From: an uncultured Bacilli bacterium
Lineage (GTDB): Bacteria; Bacillota_I; Bacilli_A; RF39; UBA660
Reading direction: 5' to 3'
DNA: 36,958 bases
Assembly: GCA_947627925.1 (NCBI GenBank)
Contig: CANQXW010000009.1
Location: forward strand, 1 to 36,958
Positions 29,567 to 36,958 of this stretch are shown one piece after another. The translations under genes were made by a program, and so were the position numbers. Below the pieces are notes generated by a model. The model did no database searches. It was not told the DNA's origin and saw nothing but the letters and a program-made list of their open reading frames with translations. Position 1 is the stretch's first letter. Each line of letters starts with the position of its first letter.

Positions 29567-30355
29567 ATGCTAAAAAAATTGGGAAGTAAAATAACGGAAT
29601 TTTTAAAAATGTTATTTTTATTTAAACCAGAAGAAAGCTTTAAAGAAGTATTTGAATCATTAGATTATTTAGATAAAGAATTAGATAATATATATTTTTC
29701 TTCTTTTGAAGTAGGAACCTTATTTGAATATTATGTTAATAAAGATCGCTTAGCGGAAATGGAAGAAGAAATTAAAAAATATAGTGATATGATTGATGTG
29801 GTAGATAAAGATAACTATAGATTATCTGTATTAATTGCTAAAAATTTACTTATATTTTGTTGCTTATTTTATGGATCTGTCTTTATGGGAGCCCTTGGTC
29901 TTAATTTTTTAATTTCTATAATAATGCTTTTAGCCAATTTTTTTGTTGCTTATCGTTTTGCGGTTGTTTCTGATAAATTAGTAGAGGTTATCAAAGAAGA
30001 TAAAAAGAGTAAAAATATACTTTTAAATACTATTGAAAGAATGGGAATAACTTGTGGCAATATTTCCAGAAATTTAGATAAAAAGAAATCCTTACTAGAA
30101 GCCAATACTACTAGTAAACCAATGGCAATGGATGTATGGGAAAAAGCCCAAGAAGCTTTAAATAATTATCTTGATTATGGTTCTTTTACGATGATGAGTG
30201 ATGAAGTAATACTTTATTTAAAAAAGATGCTTCAAGAAGATTTAAATGTTGAAGAAGAAAATATTTTTGCTCTTTTAGATTTAGCTAAAGAAAGAAATTT
30301 AGAGACTAAAAATTTAAATTTACCAAAAAATTTAAACTTAAAAAAAGGAAATTAG
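29567..30355 (+). CDS. membrane protein with two helices and long cytoplasmic flanks, unknown
   Basis: 262 residues. A charged start, two neighbouring membrane helices (about 89-107 and 110-130), then a cytoplasmic helical domain with a conserved-looking K-P-M-A-M-D-V-W-E-K-A-Q-E-A-L and an Asn/Leu/Lys-rich end. Not recognised. AAGGGGGATTATA precedes the ATG. It stands before dnaG with no terminator in the 37-nt gap, so it may be cotranscribed with the dnaG-rpoD-trmK operon. Confidence 0.7.
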   Translation: MLKKLGSKITEFLKMLFLFKPEESFKEVFESLDYLDKELDNIYFSSFEVGTLFEYYVNKDRLAEMEEEIKKYSDMIDVVDKDNYRLSVLIAKNLLIFCCLFYGSVFMGALGLNFLISIIMLLANFFVAYRFAVVSDKLVEVIKEDKKSKNILLNTIERMGITCGNISRNLDKKKSLLEANTTSKPMAMDVWEKAQEALNNYLDYGSFTMMSDEVILYLKKMLQEDLNVEEENIFALLDLAKERNLETKNLNLPKNLNLKKGN

Positions 30356-30392
30356 GGTATAAGCGACAATATATATAAATAGAGGGTAAAAA

Positions 30393-32138
30393 ATGGAATT
30401 AATTAGTGAAAGTAAGATTAATGAAATAAGAAATTCCGCTGATATAGTAAATATCATTGGTGATTATGTACCACTAAAAGCACAAGGCAAAAATTATTTT
30501 GGGGTTTGTCCTTTCCATGATGATCATACACCTAGTATGTCCGTTTCTAGGGAAAGACAAGTATTCAAATGTTTTGTTTGCAATAAAGGTGGTAACGTTT
30601 TTAAGTTTGTCCAAGAATATGAAAATATTAGTTTTGGAGAAGCTGTTAAAAAAGTCGCTGATAAAGTAGGAATACCCTTAGATTATGTCTATACTAAAAA
30701 AGTAAATACTAAATATAACCTAGATTATGAAATAATGGATTTTGCTTCTAAAATTTTTCAAAATAATTTAAATAGTAAAGAAGGCTTGGAGGCTAAAAAG
30801 TATTTAGAACAAAGAAATATTACGGATAATATTATTAAAGAATTTCAAATTGGTTTGTCTTTAAAAGATAAAAAATATTTATATAATGTCTTAATTAAGA
30901 AAAATTATGATTTGAATAAATTAGATGATTTAGGTCTTATTAATAAAAATGGTTTAGATGGTTATGACCGCTTTGTTAGTAGAATAATGATTCCGATTAC
31001 TAATTTAGATGGTAAAGTAGTGGGCTTTACGGGAAGAATTTATAATACGGAAGATCCAGCCAAATATATTAATACCAAAGAAACGGAAATATATAAAAAG
31101 GGTAGTATTATCTTTAATTACTATAATGCGAAAAATTATATTCGGGAAAGTAAATGTGCCATTTTAGTTGAAGGTAATATGGACGCTATTAGGATGTATT
31201 CCAGTGGTATTCGAAATGTTTTAGCTTTAATGGGAACGACTTTAACTAAAGAGCAGATAGAGATTTTAAAAAAATTAAGGGTGCCAATCATCTTAATGCT
31301 CGATAATGATAATGCCGGAAGTATTGCCACCATTAATATTGGTGATGAACTTTTAAAAAATAATTTAAATGTTAAAGTTGTTCGTTTAAAAGGAGCCAAA
31401 GATCCTGATGAATATATTGTTAAGTTTGGTGCGGAGGCTTTGGAAGATGCCATTAATCATAGTTTAAATTATTTAGATTATAAAATGGATTATTTAAAAA
31501 ACAATAAAAATTTAAATAATACGGAAGAGTTAATTGAATATGTTAAATCAGTATTAAAGATGGTCGAAAATGAAGATAATTTAACGAAAGAAATTACTTT
31601 ACAAAAAATTGCTCATGAATATAATTTAGATTATGAAATATTGAAAAAAGAACTGGTATTTAAAAAAGAAGCGGAAGAAAAACCACTAAGAGTAATTACT
31701 CCTAGTAAAGATAAATATCAGATTTGTGTAAATTATATTTTATATTATTTAATGAGTGATGCCAAATACTTAAAAATATATAATAAAAAATTAGGTTATT
31801 TGAAAAATGAAAACGAAAGAAATTTAGTGACCGAAATTGAATATTATATTAAAAATCATGGTAAAATAAATTTAGCTGATTTTATCTCTTATGCCGAAAA
31901 TGACGATAAAATTCGGGATATGGTTAATAATATAAGTGGTTATGTTGATGGTAGTGATTTAAAAGAAGAAACATTTTTAGAATATATTAAAGCTCTTAAT
32001 GATATTTTAGAAAAAGATAATATGCAAAAAATTAAAGATAAGATTAATAAATCAACTGATATAAATGAACAATTAGAAATAATAAATAAACAGATATCAA
32101 TGTCGAAAAAAAGACTAGATGCAAAAAAGGAAGGGTAA
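30393..32138 (+). CDS. dnaG: DNA primase
   Basis: Makes RNA primers for replication. An N-terminal CHC2 zinc finger (C39, H42, then C60 and C63 in C-P-F-H ... C-F-V-C), the RNA-polymerase-like core, and a Toprim domain with V-E-G-N-M-D-A (about 259) and M-L-D-N-D-N-A-G (about 306), whose acidic residues bind metal. 581 residues, close to the usual 590-620. The C-terminal part, the helicase-binding region, is helical and diverged. First of the classical macromolecular synthesis set with rpoD 3 nt downstream. Confidence 0.97.
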   Translation: MELISESKINEIRNSADIVNIIGDYVPLKAQGKNYFGVCPFHDDHTPSMSVSRERQVFKCFVCNKGGNVFKFVQEYENISFGEAVKKVADKVGIPLDYVYTKKVNTKYNLDYEIMDFASKIFQNNLNSKEGLEAKKYLEQRNITDNIIKEFQIGLSLKDKKYLYNVLIKKNYDLNKLDDLGLINKNGLDGYDRFVSRIMIPITNLDGKVVGFTGRIYNTEDPAKYINTKETEIYKKGSIIFNYYNAKNYIRESKCAILVEGNMDAIRMYSSGIRNVLALMGTTLTKEQIEILKKLRVPIILMLDNDNAGSIATINIGDELLKNNLNVKVVRLKGAKDPDEYIVKFGAEALEDAINHSLNYLDYKMDYLKNNKNLNNTEELIEYVKSVLKMVENEDNLTKEITLQKIAHEYNLDYEILKKELVFKKEAEEKPLRVITPSKDKYQICVNYILYYLMSDAKYLKIYNKKLGYLKNENERNLVTEIEYYIKNHGKINLADFISYAENDDKIRDMVNNISGYVDGSDLKEETFLEYIKALNDILEKDNMQKIKDKINKSTDINEQLEIINKQISMSKKRLDAKKEG

Positions 32139-32141
32139 AAA

Positions 32142-33248
32142 ATGGTAGAAATTAAAACATTTGAACAAAGAAAAGAAGAATTAATTAAAAAAGGAGAAGA
32201 AATAGGTTATATAACTTTTGAAGAATTAGCGGAAGCCTTAAAGGGTTTAGAAATTGATAGCGATACTTTAGATGATTTATATAATTCTTTTGTGGATGCG
32301 GGAATATCCGTTATTACCGAAGAAGATGCGAGTGATGTCGAAGAATCAGGCGGAAATCCTGGTATTTTGGAAAGTGAAGTAGCTATTTTAGATGATGCCG
32401 AGATTACAAAAGATGTTAATATTAATGATCCAGTTAGAATGTATTTAAAAGAAATTGGTAGAATTAGTTTGTTATCATCTGAAGATGAAATGAATATTTC
32501 CATGCGGATTGCGGATGGCGATGAAGATGCGAAAAGATTACTTGCCGAAAGTAATTTAAGACTTGTTGTTAGTATTGCCAAAAGATATGTTGGTCGTGGT
32601 CTTTTATTCTTAGACTTAATTCAAGAAGGTAATATTGGATTAATGAAAGCCGTCGAAAAATTTGACTATGATAAAGGGTATAAATTTTCGACTTATGCGA
32701 CTTGGTGGATTAGACAAGCCATAACTAGAGCTCTAGCTGATCAAGCAAGAACTATTAGAGTACCAGTTCATATGGTTGAAACAATTAATAAAATGGTAAG
32801 AATCCAAAGACAAATGACTTTGGAATTAAATAGAGAACCATCTGAAGAAGAATTAGCGAAAAAAATGGGTATTTCCGTAGAAAAGGTTAGAGAGGTAATT
32901 AAAATTAGTCAAGAGCCAGTATCTTTAGAAACGCCAATTGGAGAAGAAGATGATTCTCATTTAGGTGATTTCTTAAAAGATGAAAGTAGTCTTTCTCCTG
33001 AAGAATATACGGAAAATGAAATTTTAAAAGAAGAAATAAAAGATGTTTTACAAACATTACAACCAAGAGAACAAGAAGTTTTGGAATTAAGATTTGGTCT
33101 TTCGGATGGAACTTGTCATACTCTAGAAGATGTTGGTAAAAGATTTAATGTTACCAGAGAGCGGATTAGACAAATTGAAGCCAAGGCTTTAAGAAAATTA
33201 AGACATCCATCGAGAGCTAAGAAATTAAGAGATTTCTTGGATAGTTAA
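32142..33248 (+). CDS. rpoD: RNA polymerase primary sigma factor (sigma-70 / SigA)
   Basis: 368 residues, like B. subtilis SigA. Short region 1.1 (1-80, acidic), region 1.2 with [11 protein letters not shown], region 2 with [16 protein letters not shown] (2.4, reads the -10 box), region 3, and region 4.2 with [15 protein letters not shown] (reads the -35 box). Consistent with the TTGACA/TATAAT promoters seen through the window. Three nt after dnaG, two nt before trmK. Confidence 0.98.
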   Translation: MVEIKTFEQRKEELIKKGEEIGYITFEELAEALKGLEIDSDTLDDLYNSFVDAGISVITEEDASDVEESGGNPGILESEVAILDDAEITKDVNINDPVRMYLKEIGRISLLSSEDEMNISMRIADGDEDAKRLLAESNLRLVVSIAKRYVGRGLLFLDLIQEGNIGLMKAVEKFDYDKGYKFSTYATWWIRQAITRALADQARTIRVPVHMVETINKMVRIQRQMTLELNREPSEEELAKKMGISVEKVREVIKISQEPVSLETPIGEEDDSHLGDFLKDESSLSPEEYTENEILKEEIKDVLQTLQPREQEVLELRFGLSDGTCHTLEDVGKRFNVTRERIRQIEAKALRKLRHPSRAKKLRDFLDS

Positions 33249-33250
33249 AA

Positions 33251-33871
33251 ATGAATAGTGCAAGAATCAAAGCTCTAGCAGACTTTATTTCTTTAAAAGA
33301 TAATGTTTTAGATGTGGGCTGTGATCATGGTTATTTAAGTATATATCTTAAACAAAATAATTTATGTACTTCCGTTTTAGCTAGTGATATTTCGGCTTCT
33401 GCCTTAGAGATGGCCAAGAAAAATTTTGCCAAATATGAAGTTGATGTTAAGTCTTATGTTAGTGATGGCTTTGATAAAGTAGATGCTTATTTTGATACAG
33501 CGGTTATTGCGGGCATGGGTACGACAACTATCTTACATATTTTAGATAATCCTAAATGTCCCAATAAATTAATTATTAGTAGTCATAATGATTTATTTAC
33601 ATTACGAAAAAGTCTAAATAAAATGGGTTTTCAATTAGAAAAAGAAACTGTTATTTTAGAAAAGGGCCATTATTATAGTATTATGCTATGGGAAAAGGGA
33701 AGTCACAAATTAAAACATGCGGAATTACTTTTTGGAATTTCTAAGAATAAAGATTATTATTTATTCTTGTATAAAAAAAATAAAGAACTACTTAAAAAAG
33801 TTCCTTGGTTAAAACGAGGAAAATTAAAATATTTAAATTATCTTTTAAAAGGTCTTATTGAAAAAAAGTAG
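33251..33871 (+). CDS. trmK: tRNA (adenine(22)-N1)-methyltransferase
   Basis: Methylates N1 of A22 in the tRNA D-loop region. The SAM-binding D-V-G-C-D-H-G-Y-L-S (about 21-30), A-S-D-I-S-A-S-A-L, A-G-M-G-T-T-T-I and S-S-H-N-D (family S-x-x-N/D motif) mark TrmK (YqfN). 206 residues, slightly under the usual 225-235. Directly behind rpoD as in many Firmicutes. Its 3' end overlaps the convergent gene by 17 nt. Confidence 0.93.
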   Translation: MNSARIKALADFISLKDNVLDVGCDHGYLSIYLKQNNLCTSVLASDISASALEMAKKNFAKYEVDVKSYVSDGFDKVDAYFDTAVIAGMGTTTILHILDNPKCPNKLIISSHNDLFTLRKSLNKMGFQLEKETVILEKGHYYSIMLWEKGSHKLKHAELLFGISKNKDYYLFLYKKNKELLKKVPWLKRGKLKYLNYLLKGLIEKK

Positions 33872-34133
33872 GACCTTTTTGATTGGGAATATTGAGATTA
33901 TTAATTTTTTCTTTTAAAGGTTGTAAGTTTTTTTCCGTATTAGTCATGATTTTCGTTGTCGTCATATTTCCCATTTCTTTTAACATATTAAGGGCATTTC
34001 GTGCATTATTGACCATGGGTTTGGCTTCTTTATAAAGTGGGATAATTTGATTTACGACGCCTAAAGTTTTATTAATTCCCCCAAGGATTTTGGGGATAGT
34101 TAGGGAAGAAGGAAAGATTCTTGGTCCAAACAT
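33855..34133 (-). CDS. YqfQ/VrrA-like small protein
   Basis: 92 residues. The centre, L-G-V-V-N-Q-I-I-P-L-Y-K-E-A-K-P-M-V-N-N-A-R-N-A-L-N-M-L, recalls the YqfQ/VrrA pattern, and in B. subtilis yqfQ lies close to trmK (yqfN), so position and pattern agree. Function is unknown, although the family is common in spore-formers. ATG at 34133 is chosen because AGGTGA is upstream; an in-frame GTG at 34142 falls in that site. Confidence 0.55.
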   Translation of the reverse strand: MFGPRIFPSSLTIPKILGGINKTLGVVNQIIPLYKEAKPMVNNARNALNMLKEMGNMTTTKIMTNTEKNLQPLKEKINNLNIPNQKGPTFFQ

Positions 34134-34227
34134 TTTATTCACCTAATATATTTTATGCAAATAGTGACTAGCAACACACTATTATTTATGCTATAATTTT
34201 AAATAGAAGAATAGCAAGGAGTACAAA

Positions 34228-35790
34228 ATGGCCGAGGTAAAAGAAAAAAAATACTGGTATGTTACTTTAGGTGATTTTTTTAGAAATATTTTTCTTACTT
34301 TTTTTGCTATAATTACCTATTCTTTAATTGGTATTAAAGCTTGTACTTATGACTTATTTGTTTATTTATATAACACTATTGTGTGGCATCTAGATAAAGG
34401 ATATAAAAGAACTAAAGAACCAGCTAATTTTTTACAAGTTCAAAATGATAAAACTAAGAAAAAAGATAAAGTTTATAACTATAGTGCTAAAACTTTAGCG
34501 AAATTAGAAGCCGATTATCGGGAATTAGTGCGGGATTTACAAACCACCGGAGCTACTCGTTCAAAAGAAGTTAACGCTTATTATTTTAAAGTTCGCGATA
34601 AACAAGGAAAGATTATTAAAGGAACGATGAATGGTCTTTCTAAACTAGATATTAATGCTTTTTTAATCAATGAAGGATATCAAGTTTATAGTATTAAAAC
34701 TAGTCCTTTAATTAACTTTCTTTTTAAAGATTCCTCTTTAATTACAGTTAAGATGTCGACAAAAGAATTAGTTTTTTGGTTAACACAATTATCTACTTAT
34801 TTAAAATCCGGCATAACTTTAAATGATGCGATTAAATTACTTTCCAAACAAGTATCTAAAAAGAAGAGTAAAGCGCGGGCTTTCCAAGCTATCTCTTATG
34901 AACTTACTTTAGGTTCATCTTTTTCTAATGCTTTGGAAAAACAAGGAGATATGTTTCCCGCTCTTTTAATTAATATGGTTAAAGCTGCTGAGGCAAGTGG
35001 TACTTTAATTGAAACTTTAGAAGATATGGCTAATTATTATACCGAAGTTGATGAAACGAAAAAAGAAATGCGAAGTGCAATGATGTATCCCGCTATTATT
35101 AGTGTTTTTGCCATTGTGGTTATTTCGGTAATCATGATTTTTATCATTCCCGAGTTTGTGAAAATATATGAAAAGCAAGATATTGAAATTTCCGGTATTA
35201 CTTTATTTGTAATTAATGTTAGTAATTTTTTAAGAGATAATATTATTAGTATTTTAGGCATAGCTTTCTTTTTATTAATAGTTATTGTGATAGCTTATAA
35301 AAATATTAAATCTTTCCGGCGGAGTGTCCAAACATTCTTTATGCACATTCCCGTTATTAAAGATGTTATCATTTATAATGAACTAGCAATATTTACTAAA
35401 ACTTTTGCCTCTCTTTTAAGAAACAATGTCTTTATTACCGAAAGTATTGATATTTTAAGTAAGATTACGAATAATGAAATTTATAAAGGTATTTTGTTTA
35501 AAACTATTAATAATATTGTTAAAGGAGAAAAAATATCCGAAGCTTTCCAAGATCATTGGGCCGTACCCGAAGTGGCATATTTTATGATTGTAACGGGTGA
35601 GTCGACCGGTGAACTTGATAATATGATGCAAAAGGTTAGTGATTATTATCAAGGGCTTCATAAAAATGTGGTTAATAATTTAAAAGCCTTTATTGAACCG
35701 ATTTTAATTAGTTTACTGGCTTTAGTTGTTGGTGGCGTTATTATTGCGGTTGTTATTCCAATGTTTAAAATGTATGGAGAATTATTATAA
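34228..35790 (+). CDS. type II secretion/type IV pilus inner-membrane protein (PilC/GspF/ComGB)
   Basis: Platform protein of a pilus-type machine. Two repeated GspF domains (about 180-305 and 375-505), each ending in membrane helices (about 283-306, 340-357, 490-515). M-S-T-K-E-L-V-F-W-L-T-Q-L-S-T-Y-L-K-S-G and A-A-E-A-S-G-T-L are typical. The usual N-terminus of the family (F-K-V-R-D-K-Q-G-K-I-I-K-G-T) begins only at about residue 122; the first 110 residues, with a membrane helix at about 20-40, are extra. Followed by prepilin peptidase 9 nt later. Confidence 0.92.
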   Translation: MAEVKEKKYWYVTLGDFFRNIFLTFFAIITYSLIGIKACTYDLFVYLYNTIVWHLDKGYKRTKEPANFLQVQNDKTKKKDKVYNYSAKTLAKLEADYRELVRDLQTTGATRSKEVNAYYFKVRDKQGKIIKGTMNGLSKLDINAFLINEGYQVYSIKTSPLINFLFKDSSLITVKMSTKELVFWLTQLSTYLKSGITLNDAIKLLSKQVSKKKSKARAFQAISYELTLGSSFSNALEKQGDMFPALLINMVKAAEASGTLIETLEDMANYYTEVDETKKEMRSAMMYPAIISVFAIVVISVIMIFIIPEFVKIYEKQDIEISGITLFVINVSNFLRDNIISILGIAFFLLIVIVIAYKNIKSFRRSVQTFFMHIPVIKDVIIYNELAIFTKTFASLLRNNVFITESIDILSKITNNEIYKGILFKTINNIVKGEKISEAFQDHWAVPEVAYFMIVTGESTGELDNMMQKVSDYYQGLHKNVVNNLKAFIEPILISLLALVVGGVIIAVVIPMFKMYGELL

Positions 35791-35799
35791 GAGGGTTTT

Positions 35800-36570
35800 A
35801 TGGGAATATTAGTATTTATAATTGGTACAATTTTAGGTTCATTTTATTTAGTTGTGGGCACAAGGGCTCCTAGGGGAGAAAATGTTATTACGGGAAGAAG
35901 TAGATGCGATAATTGTCAACACCCTTTAAAATGGTATGAGTTAATTCCTCTTTTATCATTTATTTGGCAAAGAGGAAAATGTAACTATTGTCATCAAAAG
36001 ATTGCTATCGAACATCTTTTAGTGGAAATTCTAACAGGATCTTTATTTCTTTTTGGTTATTATTATTTTCATTTAACCATTAATTTTTATATTTATTTAG
36101 TTATTACTTCTGCCGCCATTATAATTTTTATTAGTGACTTTAAATATATGGTTATTTTAGATAGTCCTATTATTATTGGGAGTATTTTAGTTTTGCTTTT
36201 GCATTATTTAGAAGGTGGCTTTCAACATATGGGCATTCATCTTATTTATGGCTTTGTTCTTTCTTTAATTATGCTTTTAATTAAATTATTAGGAGATCAC
36301 CTATTTAAAAGAGAATCTTTAGGGGGAGGGGATATTAAATTAGCTTTTTTAATCGGTATAACTTTAGGATTTCCAGGAATTGGCCTTCGCATGGGTTTAA
36401 TTTCTTTAATATTCGCTTCTTTTTTAGCCCTTCCATATGCCATAGCTAATACTTATTTAAATAAAAAAAATGAACTTCCATATGGTCCATTTTTAATCGC
36501 TTCGATGATTATTATCTTTATCTTTAGTGATAAATTTGCTAATTTATTAGTTTTCTTTTCTTTATTGTAA
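35800..36570 (+). CDS. prepilin leader peptidase (type IV, PilD/ComC family)
   Basis: Cleaves and usually methylates prepilins at the membrane. Two C-x-x-C pairs (about 36-39 and 60-63) in the cytoplasmic loop and the two catalytic Asp residues, in I-S-D-F-K-Y-M (about 112) and G-G-G-D-I-K-L (about 176), are present, with about seven to eight membrane helices. 256 residues, complete. GAGGGTTTT precedes the ATG. Together with the PilC gene it implies type IV pili or a competence pseudopilus; the ATPase and prepilin genes must lie elsewhere. Confidence 0.95.
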   Translation: MGILVFIIGTILGSFYLVVGTRAPRGENVITGRSRCDNCQHPLKWYELIPLLSFIWQRGKCNYCHQKIAIEHLLVEILTGSLFLFGYYYFHLTINFYIYLVITSAAIIIFISDFKYMVILDSPIIIGSILVLLLHYLEGGFQHMGIHLIYGFVLSLIMLLIKLLGDHLFKRESLGGGDIKLAFLIGITLGFPGIGLRMGLISLIFASFLALPYAIANTYLNKKNELPYGPFLIASMIIIFIFSDKFANLLVFFSLL

Positions 36571-36657
36571 GAAGTAAACAATAACACCAGCAATAAAACT
36601 AGCAATCATTAAAAAAAGCATAACCCAAACGACTAGTCTTCTAGTTTTTTTATTCAT
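36562..36657 (-). CDS. 31-residue membrane peptide resembling Prli42
   Basis: M-N-K-K-T-R-R-L-V-V-W-V-M-L-F-L-M-I-A-S and on through I-A-G-V-I-V-Y-F. GGAGG lies 10 nt before the ATG. Length, the N-K-K start, the basic-then-hydrophobic layout and the late small-residue patch match the stressosome-associated membrane peptide Prli42, widespread in Firmicutes. Its end overlaps the prepilin peptidase stop by 9 nt on the opposite strand. No stressosome genes are in the window. Confidence 0.65.
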   Translation of the reverse strand: MNKKTRRLVVWVMLFLMIASFIAGVIVYFLQ

Positions 36658-36750
36658 TTTTATACATCCTCCGTTTTTAATCTACATTAACTATATCATA
36701 TTTTAGGTATTTTTAAAAGTTTTTTCGCATATTCTTTAGGGGTGAATATT

Positions 36751-36930
36751 ATGCAAAAATTCTTTCAAAAAAATAAAAAGTATTTATTATTTGTTTTCGT
36801 AGTCCTTATTATTGGTCTTATTACAGGTATTCTTTTCTTTTTAGTGCAAAATAGTACCGTTAAAACTGAAATTATAAATAGTCGGGAATTTATCAGTTTT
36901 AAATCAATAAATCTTTACAAACCATTATAA
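36751..36930 (+). CDS. short membrane protein, unknown
   Basis: 59 residues: a basic start (Q-K-F-F-Q-K-N-K-K), one membrane helix (about 11-33) and a polar tail. ATG at 36751 is chosen since AGGGG lies 8 nt upstream; a GTG at 36742 falls in that site. The helix region is loosely like the start of SpoIIM-type proteins, but the frame ends at a stop placed inside a terminator hairpin, so this appears to be a complete small protein. Function unknown. Confidence 0.55.
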   Translation: MQKFFQKNKKYLLFVFVVLIIGLITGILFFLVQNSTVKTEIINSREFISFKSINLYKPL

Positions 36931-36945
36931 AATGGTTATTTTTTT
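36919..36945 (+). terminator. intrinsic terminator
   Basis: AACCATT (36920-36926) and AATGGTT (36931-36937), loop ATAA, then ATTTTTTT. The stop codon of the short membrane protein is in the loop. Confidence 0.85.
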
Positions 36946-36958
36946 GTCAAATTTTCGA

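Noticed and set aside
36751-36930. Truncated SpoIIM
   Set aside because: Only the first helix is loosely similar, and the stop lies inside a well-formed terminator, so a complete small protein is more likely than a truncation.

Overview
The window reads as chromosomal DNA of a very AT-rich member of the Bacilli (Firmicutes), probably an uncultured gut lineage close to the Erysipelotrichales/RF39/Mollicutes-related groups. Evidence: rpsO-pnp, yceD-rpmF and dnaG-rpoD-trmK in Firmicutes order, spoIIP, YlbM/TmcAL, a Prli42-like peptide, strong Shine-Dalgarno sites, tRNA genes with encoded CCA, and near-exclusive A/T third positions. VanY, a polysaccharide deacetylase and SpoIIP indicate a peptidoglycan wall, so it is not a wall-less mollicute. 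The lineage is inferred from gene content only.

Layout. 1-3.4 kb: rpsO, pnp and an RluA-type pseudouridine synthase (+). 3.4-9.2 kb: a minus-strand cell-envelope block with a VanY carboxypeptidase, a two-gene operon of large unrecognised membrane proteins (coiled coil; Cys-rich repeats) and a tandem-HTH regulator. 9.5-15.4 kb: a complete diversity-generating retroelement (DGR). 15.4-23.5 kb: tRNA modification (tmcAL, miaA), a secreted transglutaminase-like protein, rpsT, spoIIP plus partner, a PfkB kinase, an Smr protein, and three unknown genes ending in a P-loop ATPase. 23.6-23.75 kb: two tRNAs on the minus strand. 23.9-28.2 kb: a phosphoesterase-transglutaminase fusion, a possible HNH protein, dCMP deaminase, a polysaccharide deacetylase and two small membrane proteins. 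28.3-29.6 kb: yceD-rpmF, then an unannotated cluster of two related small RNAs and a 27-residue hydrophobic peptide that looks like a type I toxin-antitoxin locus. 29.6-36.9 kb: a membrane protein, dnaG-rpoD-trmK, a YqfQ-like protein, PilC/ComGB, prepilin peptidase and two short membrane proteins.

The DGR is the centrepiece. Two membrane-anchored surface proteins form an operon; the second ends in a variable repeat (VR, 11351-11461). A template repeat (TR1, 11668-11772) lies about 200 bp downstream. Over the 78-nt core, VR differs from TR1 at nine positions, all of them adenines in TR1. A second, diverged template (TR2, 12881-12988) lies 1.2 kb further on. Each template sits in a roughly 275-bp unit with its own promoter-like -10 box and terminator, and an Rpn-type PD-(D/E)XK nuclease gene lies between the units. 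An overlapping cassette follows: a MutS-domain-I-like protein, an Avd-like helical protein, a reverse transcriptase with the DGR hallmark IGNMTSQ, and a second MutS-I-like protein. The likely job is targeted diversification of a ligand-binding cell-surface protein.

The second notable item is the candidate type I toxin-antitoxin locus at about 29.0-29.5 kb. It has a convergent antisense RNA and an orphan paralogue of that RNA.
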